Origin: Propionibacteriaceae bacterium
Lineage (GTDB): Bacteria; Actinomycetota; Actinomycetes; Propionibacteriales; Propionibacteriaceae
DNA: 64,000 nucleotides
Direction of reading: 5' to 3'
Assembly: GCA_027492675.1 (NCBI GenBank)
Contig: JAPUEI010000075.1
Span: 59,583 to 123,582 of the forward strand
The position numbers and the translations under genes are program-made. The stretch's first letter is position 1, and every line of letters begins with the position of its first letter. Of the stretch, positions 28,194 to 37,068 are shown in pieces. A model generated the notes under the pieces. The model saw only the letters and a program-made list of their open reading frames with translations, had not been told where the DNA came from and did no database searches.

Positions 28194-28360
28194 ACCTCTC
28201 CCGGAGGGGTACGAGACCTCTCCTCGAGGGGTACCAGACCTCTCCCCGAGGGGTACGAGGCCTCTCCTGGAGGGGTACGAGATCTCTCCTGGAGGGGTAC
28301 GAGATCTCTCCTCGAGGAGTACCAGACCTCCCCCGGAGGGGTACGAGACCTCTCCCCGAG
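28194..28360. repeat. 22-bp tandem repeat array (7.6 copies)
   Basis: Seven full units of exactly 22 bp (starts at 28194, 28216, 28238, 28260, 28282, 28304 and 28326) and a 13-bp partial copy. The unit consensus is A-CCTC-TCCYS-GAGG-GGTACSAG. The CCTC-N5-GAGG dyad is perfect in five units and has one change (TCTC) in two. The spacing of 22 bp is about two turns of B-DNA. It lies between the promoter region of the ASCH gene and the terminator of the DUF7455 gene. No spacers are present, so it is not a CRISPR array. Units differ by one to four bases, mostly in the dyad centre and in GTACGAG versus GTACCAG. Confidence 0.95.
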
Positions 28361-28371
28361 CCCTGGAACGC

Positions 28372-28403
28372 CGCGACCCCCGGCTGGTCAGCCGGGGGTC
28401 GCG
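28372..28403. terminator. Terminator downstream of the DUF7455 gene
   Basis: A perfect 14-bp stem, CGCGACCCCCGGCT (28372-28385) with AGCCGGGGGTCGCG (28390-28403), closes a GGTC tetraloop. It lies 19 bp beyond the stop of the minus-strand DUF7455 gene and could act in both directions, isolating that gene from the repeat array. Confidence 0.85.
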
Positions 28404-28422
28404 ATCGAAGCCAGTTCGTACC

Positions 28423-28617
28423 TCAGACGATCTTGTCCGTCTCGTCGTGGATCTTGAGCGCCACCTGGCTGAGCTTGTCGGAGTGGGCCCTGGCGTGGTG
28501 AGCGCAGAAGAGAAGCTCCCCGCCGTTCTCGAAGTTCACTCGCAGGTACGCCTGGGCGCCGCAACGGTCGCAGCGATCGGCGGCGGTCAGGGACTCGTCG
28601 TAAACGGTGGTGCTCAC
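28423..28617 (-). CDS. DUF7455-type small zinc-ribbon protein
   Basis: The 64-aa product starts at GTG 28617, preceded by GAGAGG. It contains CDRCGA and CAHHARAH, which together look like a small zinc-binding site (C-x2-C and C-x2-H), around a short beta region YLRVNFENGGELLF. Proteins of this kind are found next to the parE/sigA region of many actinobacteria; role unknown. A longer frame reaching 28827 runs into the divergent promoter region and is not supported. Confidence 0.78.
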   Translation of the reverse strand: MSTTVYDESLTAADRCDRCGAQAYLRVNFENGGELLFCAHHARAHSDKLSQVALKIHDETDKIV

Positions 28618-28861
28618 AATGCCTCTCTTCCCCCGGCCAGTGGCCGTGTCTTGAGGTGATGCCTCTATCGTCGCACCGACCGCGTTACGAGCGATGCATC
28701 TGGAGAACGTACTCACGTTGCGCGTTTGTTCCAGTCTGATCACACGGTGGGATGCAAACCTGAGTCTACCGCGCTCAACCTGTGAGAGCAGAACTGCCCA
28801 CCTCGGCGCCGGCGGGCGTGCCGTCACGGGAAACGTCGGTCCCGCCGGATAGCCTCGACAA

Positions 28862-30961
28862 GTGACCTCGGATACGTCGACCCGCGCGCGCGCCCGCGCT
28901 CCTCAGGCGCTCGGCCACGACTACGAGGCTCGCCACCTGCTGGTCCTGGAAGGCCTTGAGGCTGTACGGAAGCGGCCCGCGATGTACATCGGGTCCACCG
29001 ACACCAAGGGCCTCATGCACTGCCTGTGGGAGATCATCGACAACTCGGTCGACGAGGCGCTGGCCGGGTTCGGCGAGCAGATCGAGGTCGAGCTGCGCCA
29101 CGACGGGTCCGTGTTCGTCGCCGACCACGCGCGTGGCGTCCCGGTCGACAAGCACCCTGCCACGGGGCTCTCGGGCGTCGAGGTCGTCTACACCAAGCTC
29201 CACGGCGGCGGAAAGTTCGGCGGCGGCGCCTACAGTGCGACCGGCGGGCTGCACGGCGTCGGCGCCTCGGTGGTGAACGCGCTCTCGAGCCGCCTCGATG
29301 TCGAGGTGGACCGGGGCGGCGTGACGTACGCGATGAGCTTCCGCCGTGGCACTCCCGGCGTGTTCGACGGGGACGGGCCGACGTCCACGTTCACCCCCCA
29401 TTCCGAGCTGCGCAAGGTCGGCAAGGTGGGCAGGAACGTCACCGGCACCAGGGTGAGGTACTGGCCGGACCGTCAGATCTTCCTTCCCGACGCCGAGCTG
29501 GCGTGGGAGCCGCTGCTCAACAGGGCGCGGCAGACGAGCTTCTTGATCCCGGGCCTGTGCCTGACGGTGACGGATGCTCGTGGACATGAGGTCGTCACGG
29601 AGCAGTTCAAGCACGACGGCGGCATCGCCGAGTTCTGCGACTTCCTCGCCCACGACACCGCGGTGACCGAGATCGTACGGCTGAAGGGCAGCGACCGGTT
29701 CACGGAGACGGTGCCGATGCTCGACGACTCCGGGTCCATGACGCCGACCGATGTGGAGCGTGACCTGGAGGTCGACATCGCCCTGCGGTGGGGGGCGGGC
29801 TACGACACGGTCAACCAGTCGTTCGTCAACATCATTGCGACGCCCAAGGGCGGCACCCACCAGCAGGGCTTCGAGCGGGGTCTGGTGAAGGCCTTCCAGC
29901 GGGGTCTCGACGGCACGCGCATCATGAAAGCCGGTGAGGAGCTCCTCAAGGACGACATCCTCGAAGGTCTCACGGCCGTCGTCACGGTCCGGTTGGCCGA
30001 GCCGCAGTTCGAAGGTCAGACCAAGGAAGTGCTGGGCACGCCGGCCGTCTCGCGGATCACGGCGAAGATCGTCGAGAACGAGCTCGCGGCCTACTTGACG
30101 AGCACCAAAGCGGCCACGAAGGCGCAGGCGCGAGCGCTGATGGAGAAGGTCGTCGCCGCGGCCCGTACCCGCGTCGCCGCGCGTTCTCACAAGGAGGCGC
30201 AGCGCGCGAAGAACGCGCTCGAGTCGTCGACCCTGCCCCCGAAGCTGGCCGACTGCCGTTCGAACGACTCCGACCGTACGGAACTGTTCATCGTGGAGGG
30301 CGACTCCGCGATGGGCACGGCGAAGCTGGCCCGCAACTCCGAGTTCCAGGCACTGCTGCCGATCCGCGGCAAGATCCTCAACGTTCAGCGCGCATCGGTC
30401 ACCGACATGCTGAAGAACACCGAGTGCGCCTCGATCATCCAGGTCGTCGGTGCCGGCTCGGGCCGCAGCTTCGACATCGAGCAGGCCCGCTACGGGAAGA
30501 TCATCTTCATGGCCGACGCCGACTCCGACGGCGCCCACATCCGTACGCTGCTGGCCACGCTGTTCTTCAAGTACATGCGGCCGATGGTCGAGGCGGGCCG
30601 CGTGTTCACCGCCGTGCCGCCGCTGCACCGTTTCGAGATCTCGAACCCCCGCAAGGGCCAGGAGAAGTACATCTACACGTACTCCGACCCGGAGTACCAG
30701 CGGAAGGCCGCCGAACTCACCAAGCGCGGCATCTCGTTCAAGGAGCCCCAGCGCTACAAGGGTCTCGGCGAGATGGATGCCGACCAGCTGGCCGACACGA
30801 CCATGTCACCGCGTCACCGGACGTTGCGCAGGCTGACCGTCGACGACGTGGAGGCCGCCGTGAGGACGTTCGAGAAGCTCATGGGCAACGACGTCGCCCC
30901 CCGCAAGGAGTTCATCATCGAGGGTGCGTACGCCCTCGACGCGGAGCGTATCGACGCCTAA
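28862..30961 (+). CDS. parE: DNA topoisomerase IV subunit B (GyrB-like)
   Basis: ATPase subunit of a type II topoisomerase that unlinks daughter chromosomes. The 699-aa protein has the GHKL ATPase domain (EIIDNSVDEALAG, then GGLHGVGASVVNALS), the transducer domain and the TOPRIM domain (FIVEGDSAMGTAKLARNSEF, with the metal-binding DADSDGAHI). The pairing with a ParC-type subunit nearby and the conserved position near sigA, as in Streptomyces, suggests topoisomerase IV rather than gyrase. GTG at 28862 follows TAGCCT (28850-28855) by six nt, so it is probably leaderless. Confidence 0.88.
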   Translation: MTSDTSTRARARAPQALGHDYEARHLLVLEGLEAVRKRPAMYIGSTDTKGLMHCLWEIIDNSVDEALAGFGEQIEVELRHDGSVFVADHARGVPVDKHPATGLSGVEVVYTKLHGGGKFGGGAYSATGGLHGVGASVVNALSSRLDVEVDRGGVTYAMSFRRGTPGVFDGDGPTSTFTPHSELRKVGKVGRNVTGTRVRYWPDRQIFLPDAELAWEPLLNRARQTSFLIPGLCLTVTDARGHEVVTEQFKHDGGIAEFCDFLAHDTAVTEIVRLKGSDRFTETVPMLDDSGSMTPTDVERDLEVDIALRWGAGYDTVNQSFVNIIATPKGGTHQQGFERGLVKAFQRGLDGTRIMKAGEELLKDDILEGLTAVVTVRLAEPQFEGQTKEVLGTPAVSRITAKIVENELAAYLTSTKAATKAQARALMEKVVAAARTRVAARSHKEAQRAKNALESSTLPPKLADCRSNDSDRTELFIVEGDSAMGTAKLARNSEFQALLPIRGKILNVQRASVTDMLKNTECASIIQVVGAGSGRSFDIEQARYGKIIFMADADSDGAHIRTLLATLFFKYMRPMVEAGRVFTAVPPLHRFEISNPRKGQEKYIYTYSDPEYQRKAAELTKRGISFKEPQRYKGLGEMDADQLADTTMSPRHRTLRRLTVDDVEAAVRTFEKLMGNDVAPRKEFIIEGAYALDAERIDA

Positions 30962-31003
30962 GAGGCTTGCCACGAACGGCCTCCGGCAGGTAGGAACGAG
31001 ATC

Positions 31004-31498
31004 GTGACCGGTGACTTCGACGATCTTCTTGCTGCCAACGTCCGCTACTCGACCCAGGCGCCGCGCAACTTCGACGGGATCGCGCACGCCGGCATCGCCG
31101 TCGTGACCTGCATGGACTCCCGCCTCCAGCCACTGGAGATGCTCGGGCTGTACCTGGGCGAGGCGAAGATCCTCCGCACTCCGGGGGGACGCGTCACGCC
31201 GGACGCCCTCGTCGGGTGCGTGCTGGGCGCTCACCTGCTGCACGTGAAGCGCATCCTCGTGATCGCCCACACGCGCTGCGCCATGGCGAGCGGGTCGGAC
31301 GAGCAGATTCGCGCCCGCATCCTCGGTGCCACGGGCACGGACCTGGGCGATCTCACGATCGGGGCAACGACCCAGCAGGAAGAGGCTCTCGCCGCCGACG
31401 TGGCGCTGCTGCGCTCGCACCCCGCGCTGACCGGGCGGGTAACCGTCGGAGGCTTCGTGTACGACGTCGACTCCGGGCTGCTGAGCGAACTCTGCTGA
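31004..31498 (+). CDS. Beta-class carbonic anhydrase
   Basis: The 164-aa enzyme interconverts CO2 and bicarbonate. Zinc ligands appear as Cys in VTCMDSR and His and Cys in IAHTRC, with the Asp-Arg pair of CMDSR that gates the site, and LRTPGGRVTPD, which matches the family's RNAGG region. It is of the short form common in actinobacteria (163-170 aa). GTG at 31004 follows AGGAACGAG. It lies 42 nt downstream of parE and 67 nt before the antiporter gene, so a shared role in pH or bicarbonate balance with the antiporter is possible. Confidence 0.87.
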   Translation: MTGDFDDLLAANVRYSTQAPRNFDGIAHAGIAVVTCMDSRLQPLEMLGLYLGEAKILRTPGGRVTPDALVGCVLGAHLLHVKRILVIAHTRCAMASGSDEQIRARILGATGTDLGDLTIGATTQQEEALAADVALLRSHPALTGRVTVGGFVYDVDSGLLSELC

Positions 31499-31565
31499 TG
31501 GCGGACGTCTTCAGGAGCCGAGCGACCCGCGGATAGGGTGGGCCGCTCCGGAACGAGGAGGCGAT

Positions 31566-33410
31566 GTGGAACAGGCGACCATGCTGGTCGGATTCATCGC
31601 TGTCGTCGTCGCGCTGTCGGCCCTCGCACGTCGTCTGGGCACGTCCGCACCCCTCCTCCTGCTCGTCGCAGGCGCCGCCCTCAGCTTCGTCCCGGGCCTG
31701 CCTGAGCTTCGGATCAGCCAGGAGCTGGTCCTCGTCGGATTGCTGCCGCCACTTCTGTACGCCGCCGCCATCCGTACCTCGATCCTCGACCTTCGCGCCA
31801 ACAAGCTGAGCATCGCCCTGCTCTCGGTGGTGCTGGTGGCGGCCACAGCCCTTGGTGTGGGGGTGGTGGTGTGGTGGGTGCTGGGCGTGCCGTTCGCCCT
31901 CGCTGTCGTGCTCGGCGGCGTGGTCGCACCGCCCGATGCGGTCGCTGCCTCGGCCGTCGCCCGCCGCGTGGGTCTGCCTCGGCGTCTCGTGACGATACTC
32001 GAGGGCGAGTCGCTGTTCAACGACGCGACGGCCCTTGTCATCGTGGGTACGGGGCTCACCGCGATGGCCGTGAACGTCACCCCGGGCGCGATCGCCCTCG
32101 ACTTCCTGTGGGCGAGCGGGGCGGGAATCGGCCTCGGGTTCGTGGTCGCCGCTGCCGTCCGCGCGATCCGAAGCCGGGTGAGCAAGCCCGTCACCGACAC
32201 GGCGCTCTCGTTGCTCTGTCCGTGGCTCGCCTACCTGCCTGCCGAGGCCGTCCACGCGTCGGGGATCCTGTCGGTCGTCGTGTGCGGTGTCATCCTCGGC
32301 CACAAGGCGCCGCTGTTCCAGTCGGCACTGTCCCGGACAGCGGAGCGGATCAACTGGGGGACGGTCCAGTTCGTCCTCGAGAACGCGGTCTTCCTGCTCA
32401 TCGGCCTGCAGGTGAGCGGCATCGTCAAAGACGTCTCGGGCGAGCCGCCCCAGCTTCTCCTTGGCGCGTCGGCTGCCGTGCTGGGCACGGTCATCGGCAT
32501 CCGCCTTGTCGCCGTGACGGTGTTCGTCCCGCTGTGGCGCTCTTCGAAGGGCTCGACGGTGGAGGCGCTGCGGGCCGCGCTGGTGACCGGCTGGGCGGGC
32601 ATGCGCGGGGTGGTGACGCTCGCGGCAGCGCTCATCATCCCTGAGGACGCTCCGCTACGGCCCGTGCTCGTGCTGCTGGCCCTGGTGGTCACGGTGGGCA
32701 CCCTGGTGCTGCAGGGGTACACGCTGCCCTGGGTCATCCGCCGATCCGGGCTCAGGCCGACCGACCCCCGCGAGTCGGCCCTACAGACGGCCGAGCTCGT
32801 CGACCGGGTCGTCGCCGCGGGCATCACACGGTTGGAGGCCCAGGACGAGCCGCTCATGGAGCCCGTGGAACGAGCCCTTCGCGCCAGCGCCGAGCGCCGC
32901 GCTCATGGGGCGTGGGAGCGGCTCGAGACGTCCGCGGTGGAGAGCACGGCGGCCGCGTACCGGCGCCTGCGCGAGCAGATGCTGTACGCGGAGCGTGAGG
33001 CGTGGCTCGAGGCGCGCGACGAGGGCCGGTTCTCCAGCGACGTGCTCGACGGGGTGCTGGCGTCGATCGACCTCGAGGAGTCGATGATCGTCGTGCTCGG
33101 AGCAGCCCAGTCGACCCCCTTAGCCCGGGCCGAGGACCTGACCGTCCGCGCGCCGGGGGAGTGCGAGCACCTCGTTGCAGTACGGACGGAGCCCGCGCCC
33201 GACGGCGATGTCTGCCAGCAGTGCGTCGTCGACGGCACTCCCTGGGTCGCCCTGCGCATGTGCCTGGAGTGCGGCCACGTCGGCTGCTGCGACTCGTCGA
33301 TCGGTCGCCACGCGACGGCCCACTACACGACCACGGGTCACCCCGTGATGCGGAGCATCATGCCGGGCGAGGCCTGGCGCTGGTGCTACGTGGACCAGCA
33401 GCTCGGCTAG
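31566..33410 (+). CDS. CPA1-type Na+/H+ antiporter fused to a UBP-type zinc finger
   Basis: The 614-aa protein has an N-terminal antiporter domain (about residues 1-400, twelve or so membrane segments; GVVAPPDAVAASAVARRVGL is the ion-binding region of NhaP-type exchangers). A charged helical cytosolic linker follows (about 410-525), then a C-terminal domain with CEHLVAV, CQQC, CLECGHVGCCD and HATAHYTTTGHPVM, the C/H pattern of the UBP zinc finger known from ubiquitin-specific proteases. GTG at 31566 follows GAGGAGG. Its stop shares a CTAG with the convergent parC stop. What the finger binds in a bacterium is unknown. Confidence 0.88.
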   Translation: MEQATMLVGFIAVVVALSALARRLGTSAPLLLLVAGAALSFVPGLPELRISQELVLVGLLPPLLYAAAIRTSILDLRANKLSIALLSVVLVAATALGVGVVVWWVLGVPFALAVVLGGVVAPPDAVAASAVARRVGLPRRLVTILEGESLFNDATALVIVGTGLTAMAVNVTPGAIALDFLWASGAGIGLGFVVAAAVRAIRSRVSKPVTDTALSLLCPWLAYLPAEAVHASGILSVVVCGVILGHKAPLFQSALSRTAERINWGTVQFVLENAVFLLIGLQVSGIVKDVSGEPPQLLLGASAAVLGTVIGIRLVAVTVFVPLWRSSKGSTVEALRAALVTGWAGMRGVVTLAAALIIPEDAPLRPVLVLLALVVTVGTLVLQGYTLPWVIRRSGLRPTDPRESALQTAELVDRVVAAGITRLEAQDEPLMEPVERALRASAERRAHGAWERLETSAVESTAAAYRRLREQMLYAEREAWLEARDEGRFSSDVLDGVLASIDLEESMIVVLGAAQSTPLARAEDLTVRAPGECEHLVAVRTEPAPDGDVCQQCVVDGTPWVALRMCLECGHVGCCDSSIGRHATAHYTTTGHPVMRSIMPGEAWRWCYVDQQLG

Positions 33411-35860
33411 AGCGAGGCCACTGACCGGGTGCCGATGCCGTCGATCGGCTGGGCAGCCGGCGTACCGGAGCCGTCGCGACGGGAGTCGGGCGTCGGCAAC
33501 GTGATCGGGCTGCCCGAGGCTGCCGCAGCCACCGCGGGGGCCGGACCGGCCCAGGCGCGCTGCAGGGTGTCTTCGCCCTTGAGGAAGCGATGACACCGGA
33601 CGCCGCCGGTGGCGCGTCCCTTGGCGGGGTACTCCGACAGGGCCGTGACTTTGACGGTGCCGGCGTCCGTGCCGGGCAGCGCGCTGGACGAACCAGCGAC
33701 AGTGACCACCTCGGAGTCGTCGAGTGACACGGCGCCGAACCACACGACCTTTGCTCCCTTGGCCAGGTTGACGCCCGCCATGCCGCCACCCGAGCGCCCT
33801 TGAGGACGTACGGACGCGGCCGGGAAGTGGAGCAGTGATGCGTCGGACGTGATGAACACGAGCTCGACGGACTCGTCGATCAGCTCGACCGCGCCCACGA
33901 CCCTGTCGCCCTCGTCGAGACGGATCAGGTCCCACGAGTCCTTGCCGATGATCTCCGGGTTCGTCCGTTTGACCACGCCACGCTCGGTCCCGAACGCCCA
34001 GATGCCTGTGGCGTCACCGAGGCGCGTCAACGCCAGCACGCGCTCGCCGGGTTCCAGAGCCACGAGCTCGGCGACCGGCGACCCGCCCTGGAGGTTGGGG
34101 GCCGTGGCGAGCAGCGGGACAGACGGTAGGTCGATCGCGGCGAGCCGGATCACCCGCCCGATGCTCGTGAGCAGCCCGAGGTCGCCGTGGGTCGTCGTAC
34201 GGATGGTGGAGACGATCACGTCGTGACCCGCACGCGGTCCACCGGCGCCGGGCGGCTCCTCGCCGTCGAGGCGGGCCAGCAGCCCGGTCGACGAGAGCAG
34301 CACGTGGCACGGGCCGTCGGGGACCTCCAGCGGCTGGGCCGTGGCGGCCGCAGCGGTCGCCGCGCCCGAGCCCGAGAGCAGCACGGTGCGGCGCGGAGTG
34401 CCGAACGTCTGGGCCACCTGGTCGAGTTCGTCGGAGACCACCTGGGCCAGCCGCTTCGGATCGGCGGCGATCGCCGCGAGGTCGGCGATGCGGGCGTTGA
34501 GCTCGTCCCGCTCGGCCTCGAGCTCGATGGTCGAGAACTTGGTGAGGCGGCGCAGCTGCATATCGAGGATGTAGTTGGCCTGAATCTCGGACAGGTCGAA
34601 CGCGTCGATGAGGCGGACTCTGGCCGTCGCGACGTCGTCCGACGACCGGATGATCGCGATCACGTCGTCGATGTCGACGATGGCCAGGAGGAGTCCCTCG
34701 ACGAGGTGCAGCCGGTCGCGAGCCTTGCCCAGCTGGAAATTCGTACGTCGCAACGTGACGTCGAGGCGATGCTGCAGGTAGACACTCAGCAGGTCGCGCA
34801 GCGAGAGCGTCCGTGGCTGGCCCTCGACGAGGGCCACGTTGTTGATGCCGAAGCTGTCCTCGAGCTTGGTCAGCTTGTACAGCTGCTCGAGCAACGCGTC
34901 GGCGTTGATCCCGTTCTTGACCTCGATGACCAGCCGCAGACCGTTCGCGAGGTCGGTGAGGTCCTTGATATCCGCGATCCCCGTGAGCTTCTTGGCCTGG
35001 TGGAGCGCCTTCACCTGCTCGATGATCTTCTCGGGGCCGACGAGGTACGGGAGCTCGGTGACGACGATGCCCTTGCGACGGGGTGTGACCTGCTCGACGC
35101 GAGCCGTCGCGCGGATCCGGAACGTGCCCCGCCCCGTCTCGTACGCATCCCGGATCCCGTCCAGGCCCACGATCTTGCCGCCGGCGGGGAGGTCCGGCCC
35201 GGGGATGAAGCGCATCAGGTCGTCGGTGCCGGCGTGCGGGTTGCGTAGCAGGTGCTTGAGCGCCTGGACGACCTCGATGAGGTTGTGCGGAGCCATGTTC
35301 GTGGCCATGCCGACCGCGATGCCCGTGGCGCCGTTCACGAGGAGGTTCGGGAAGGCACTCGGCAGCACAACCGGCTCAGAGCCCTTGCCGTCGTAGTTGG
35401 GGCGGAAGTCGACGGTGTCCTCGTCGATGCCGGCCGTCATCGCGTGCGCTGCCGGAGCCATCCGGCACTCGGTGTAGCGCATCGCTGCAGGGCCCGAGTC
35501 GAGCGAGCCGAAGTTGCCGTGACCGTCGACCAGCATCAGGCGCTGGGCCCAGGGCTGTCCGAGGCGGACGAGCGCGTCGTAGATCGCGACGTCGCCGTGC
35601 GGGTGGAGCACACCCATGACCTGACCGACCACGCGCGCGCACTTCACGTGGGGCCGGTCGGAGCGGATCCCCATGTCGTCCATCGTGTACAGGATCCGGC
35701 GCTGTACAGGCTTCAGCCCGTCGCGCGCATCGGGAAGGGCCCGGGAGTAGATGACGGAGTACGCGTACTCCAGAAAGCTCGACTCCATCTCCGAGCTGAC
35801 GTCGATGTCGACGATCCGTTCGGTGGTGTCGTCGTCCACGTCCGGCGTACGCGTGGCCAT
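33407..35860 (-). CDS. parC: DNA topoisomerase IV subunit A (GyrA-like)
   Basis: DNA breakage-reunion subunit of 817 aa. The winged-helix and tower domains start VDIDVSSEMESSFLEYAYSV, with HPHGDVAIYDALVRLGQPWA and the catalytic tyrosine in AAMRYTECRMA (about residue 129). The C-terminal domain carries blade-like repeats, but no GyrA box is evident, which favours topoisomerase IV over gyrase. ATG at 35860 follows GGAGG. It lies opposite parE, about 2.4 kb away from its end, with the carbonic anhydrase and antiporter genes between them. Confidence 0.88.
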   Translation of the reverse strand: MATRTPDVDDDTTERIVDIDVSSEMESSFLEYAYSVIYSRALPDARDGLKPVQRRILYTMDDMGIRSDRPHVKCARVVGQVMGVLHPHGDVAIYDALVRLGQPWAQRLMLVDGHGNFGSLDSGPAAMRYTECRMAPAAHAMTAGIDEDTVDFRPNYDGKGSEPVVLPSAFPNLLVNGATGIAVGMATNMAPHNLIEVVQALKHLLRNPHAGTDDLMRFIPGPDLPAGGKIVGLDGIRDAYETGRGTFRIRATARVEQVTPRRKGIVVTELPYLVGPEKIIEQVKALHQAKKLTGIADIKDLTDLANGLRLVIEVKNGINADALLEQLYKLTKLEDSFGINNVALVEGQPRTLSLRDLLSVYLQHRLDVTLRRTNFQLGKARDRLHLVEGLLLAIVDIDDVIAIIRSSDDVATARVRLIDAFDLSEIQANYILDMQLRRLTKFSTIELEAERDELNARIADLAAIAADPKRLAQVVSDELDQVAQTFGTPRRTVLLSGSGAATAAAATAQPLEVPDGPCHVLLSSTGLLARLDGEEPPGAGGPRAGHDVIVSTIRTTTHGDLGLLTSIGRVIRLAAIDLPSVPLLATAPNLQGGSPVAELVALEPGERVLALTRLGDATGIWAFGTERGVVKRTNPEIIGKDSWDLIRLDEGDRVVGAVELIDESVELVFITSDASLLHFPAASVRPQGRSGGGMAGVNLAKGAKVVWFGAVSLDDSEVVTVAGSSSALPGTDAGTVKVTALSEYPAKGRATGGVRCHRFLKGEDTLQRAWAGPAPAVAAAASGSPITLPTPDSRRDGSGTPAAQPIDGIGTRSVASL

Positions 35861-35933
35861 GGGCCTCCTTCATTGTCGCCAGCATTCTGCCGTGTTCGCG
35901 ACGCACAGTGGCCGAGGCTTGGCCGGGTCGGGC

Positions 35934-36977
35934 CTAGTCGGATGCGAGGATGCGGTCGATCTTGTCGGCCAGGACGTAGCCGTCGGCCCCATGGATCATC
36001 GGCGCGACCTGGGGGAGGTCGTCGGACCGGGCCGTGTCGAGACGCTCCGTCGGCAGACCGTGGGCCAGCACCTGCTCCATGGGGTTGAGCTGGCGAATGG
36101 CGATGCCACGGACCCGCTTCGGCGCGTACGCCGCGAACTCTCCGTAGATCATCGGGTCGTGCTGACCGTCGTCACCCACGAGCAGCCACGAGATGTGCGG
36201 GAAGTCCCGCGCGAGTTGGCGCAGGGCGTTGCGCTTGTGGTCGACGCCGCTTCGGAACCAGCCGGTGTTGGTCGGGCCGAAGTCGGTGAGGAGCAGAGGC
36301 CCTGACGGGAACCGCTGCCGGTGCAGGAAGCGTCGCAGGAACGGCAGGGTGTTCCAGACACCCGTCGAGACGTACACGATCGGTGCACCGGGATGCTCGT
36401 CGAGGATCCGCCGGTACAGCTCGGACATGCCCGAGACCGGCTGGCGCGCGCTCTCAGTGAGGACGAACGAGTTCCAGGCCGCGATGAACGGCCGCGGCAG
36501 GTACGTCGTGATGACGGTGTCGTCGATGTCGCTCACGATGCCGAACGTCACGTCCTTGGCGACCACGAGCACATCGGCCAGCGTCGGGTCGGCCTCCGGC
36601 GTGGAGATCTTGACCGTGTGCCAGCCGGGCGGCAGGTCGTGGTCGGCGATCTGGACGTCGATGTAGCCCTGGTTGTCGGTCTCGACCTCGTAGATGCGGT
36701 CGCCGAGCGTGATCTGTACCGGCCGCGACACGCAGGCGAGCGTGATGAAGTTGCGCCATCCGCGCCGCGCCAAGAACCGCTCGACCTCCTGGCCGACGAT
36801 GCCTTCGACGAGACGGGGCTGGAGTCCGAGGCGGCCGAGGACGCGCAGACGTTTGTGGTTGCCGTAGCCGACGTAGCCGGTGACATGCTCCTGCCAGCCC
36901 GCCCTCCGGGCGACGCGTTCGATCGCGCGATTGACCTTCTCCTCGACGCGCGCCGCGATGAATGTTCGGTTGGCCAC
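35934..36977 (-). CDS. App1-like phosphatase domain protein (DUF2183)
   Basis: The 347-aa protein carries the APP1 catalytic domain. The motif FGIVSDIDDTVITT (about residue 150) holds the DxDxT nucleophile of HAD-like phosphatidate phosphatases, and LLVGDDGQHDP is the later acidic motif. The yeast founder dephosphorylates phosphatidate; actinobacterial members are annotated as phosphatases without a proven substrate. No membrane segment is obvious. GTG at 36977 follows TACGCT with a seven-nt gap, suggesting a leaderless mRNA. The DUF5998 gene starts divergently about 90 bp away. Confidence 0.82.
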   Translation of the reverse strand: MANRTFIAARVEEKVNRAIERVARRAGWQEHVTGYVGYGNHKRLRVLGRLGLQPRLVEGIVGQEVERFLARRGWRNFITLACVSRPVQITLGDRIYEVETDNQGYIDVQIADHDLPPGWHTVKISTPEADPTLADVLVVAKDVTFGIVSDIDDTVITTYLPRPFIAAWNSFVLTESARQPVSGMSELYRRILDEHPGAPIVYVSTGVWNTLPFLRRFLHRQRFPSGPLLLTDFGPTNTGWFRSGVDHKRNALRQLARDFPHISWLLVGDDGQHDPMIYGEFAAYAPKRVRGIAIRQLNPMEQVLAHGLPTERLDTARSDDLPQVAPMIHGADGYVLADKIDRILASD

Positions 36978-37068
36978 GATGTAGAGCGTACGAGACGCCG
37001 AAGTCCTGTGCGGGAACGGCTCATGGCCGAAGAGAGTCAGAACGCGGTGTCGTGCGAGGATGGGCCGC

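Noticed and set aside
28194-28360. CRISPR array
   Set aside because: Units follow each other directly with no spacers, are only 22 bp, and no cas gene is present.
28187-28501. Open frame across the 22-bp repeats, with 22-residue protein repeats and a TAGCCC box six nt before its ATG
   Set aside because: The repeat unit is not a multiple of three, so the frame yields a repeated peptide only because three units equal 66 bp. It runs through a strong terminator and into the antisense of the DUF7455 gene, with no ribosome-binding site and no known family.
28862-35860. DNA gyrase (gyrB and gyrA) for the two topoisomerase subunits
   Set aside because: The genes are on opposite strands 2.4 kb apart near sigA, as parE and parC are in Streptomyces, while gyrBA usually lie together beside dnaA. 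No GyrA box is evident in the A subunit. Gyrase remains possible but less likely.
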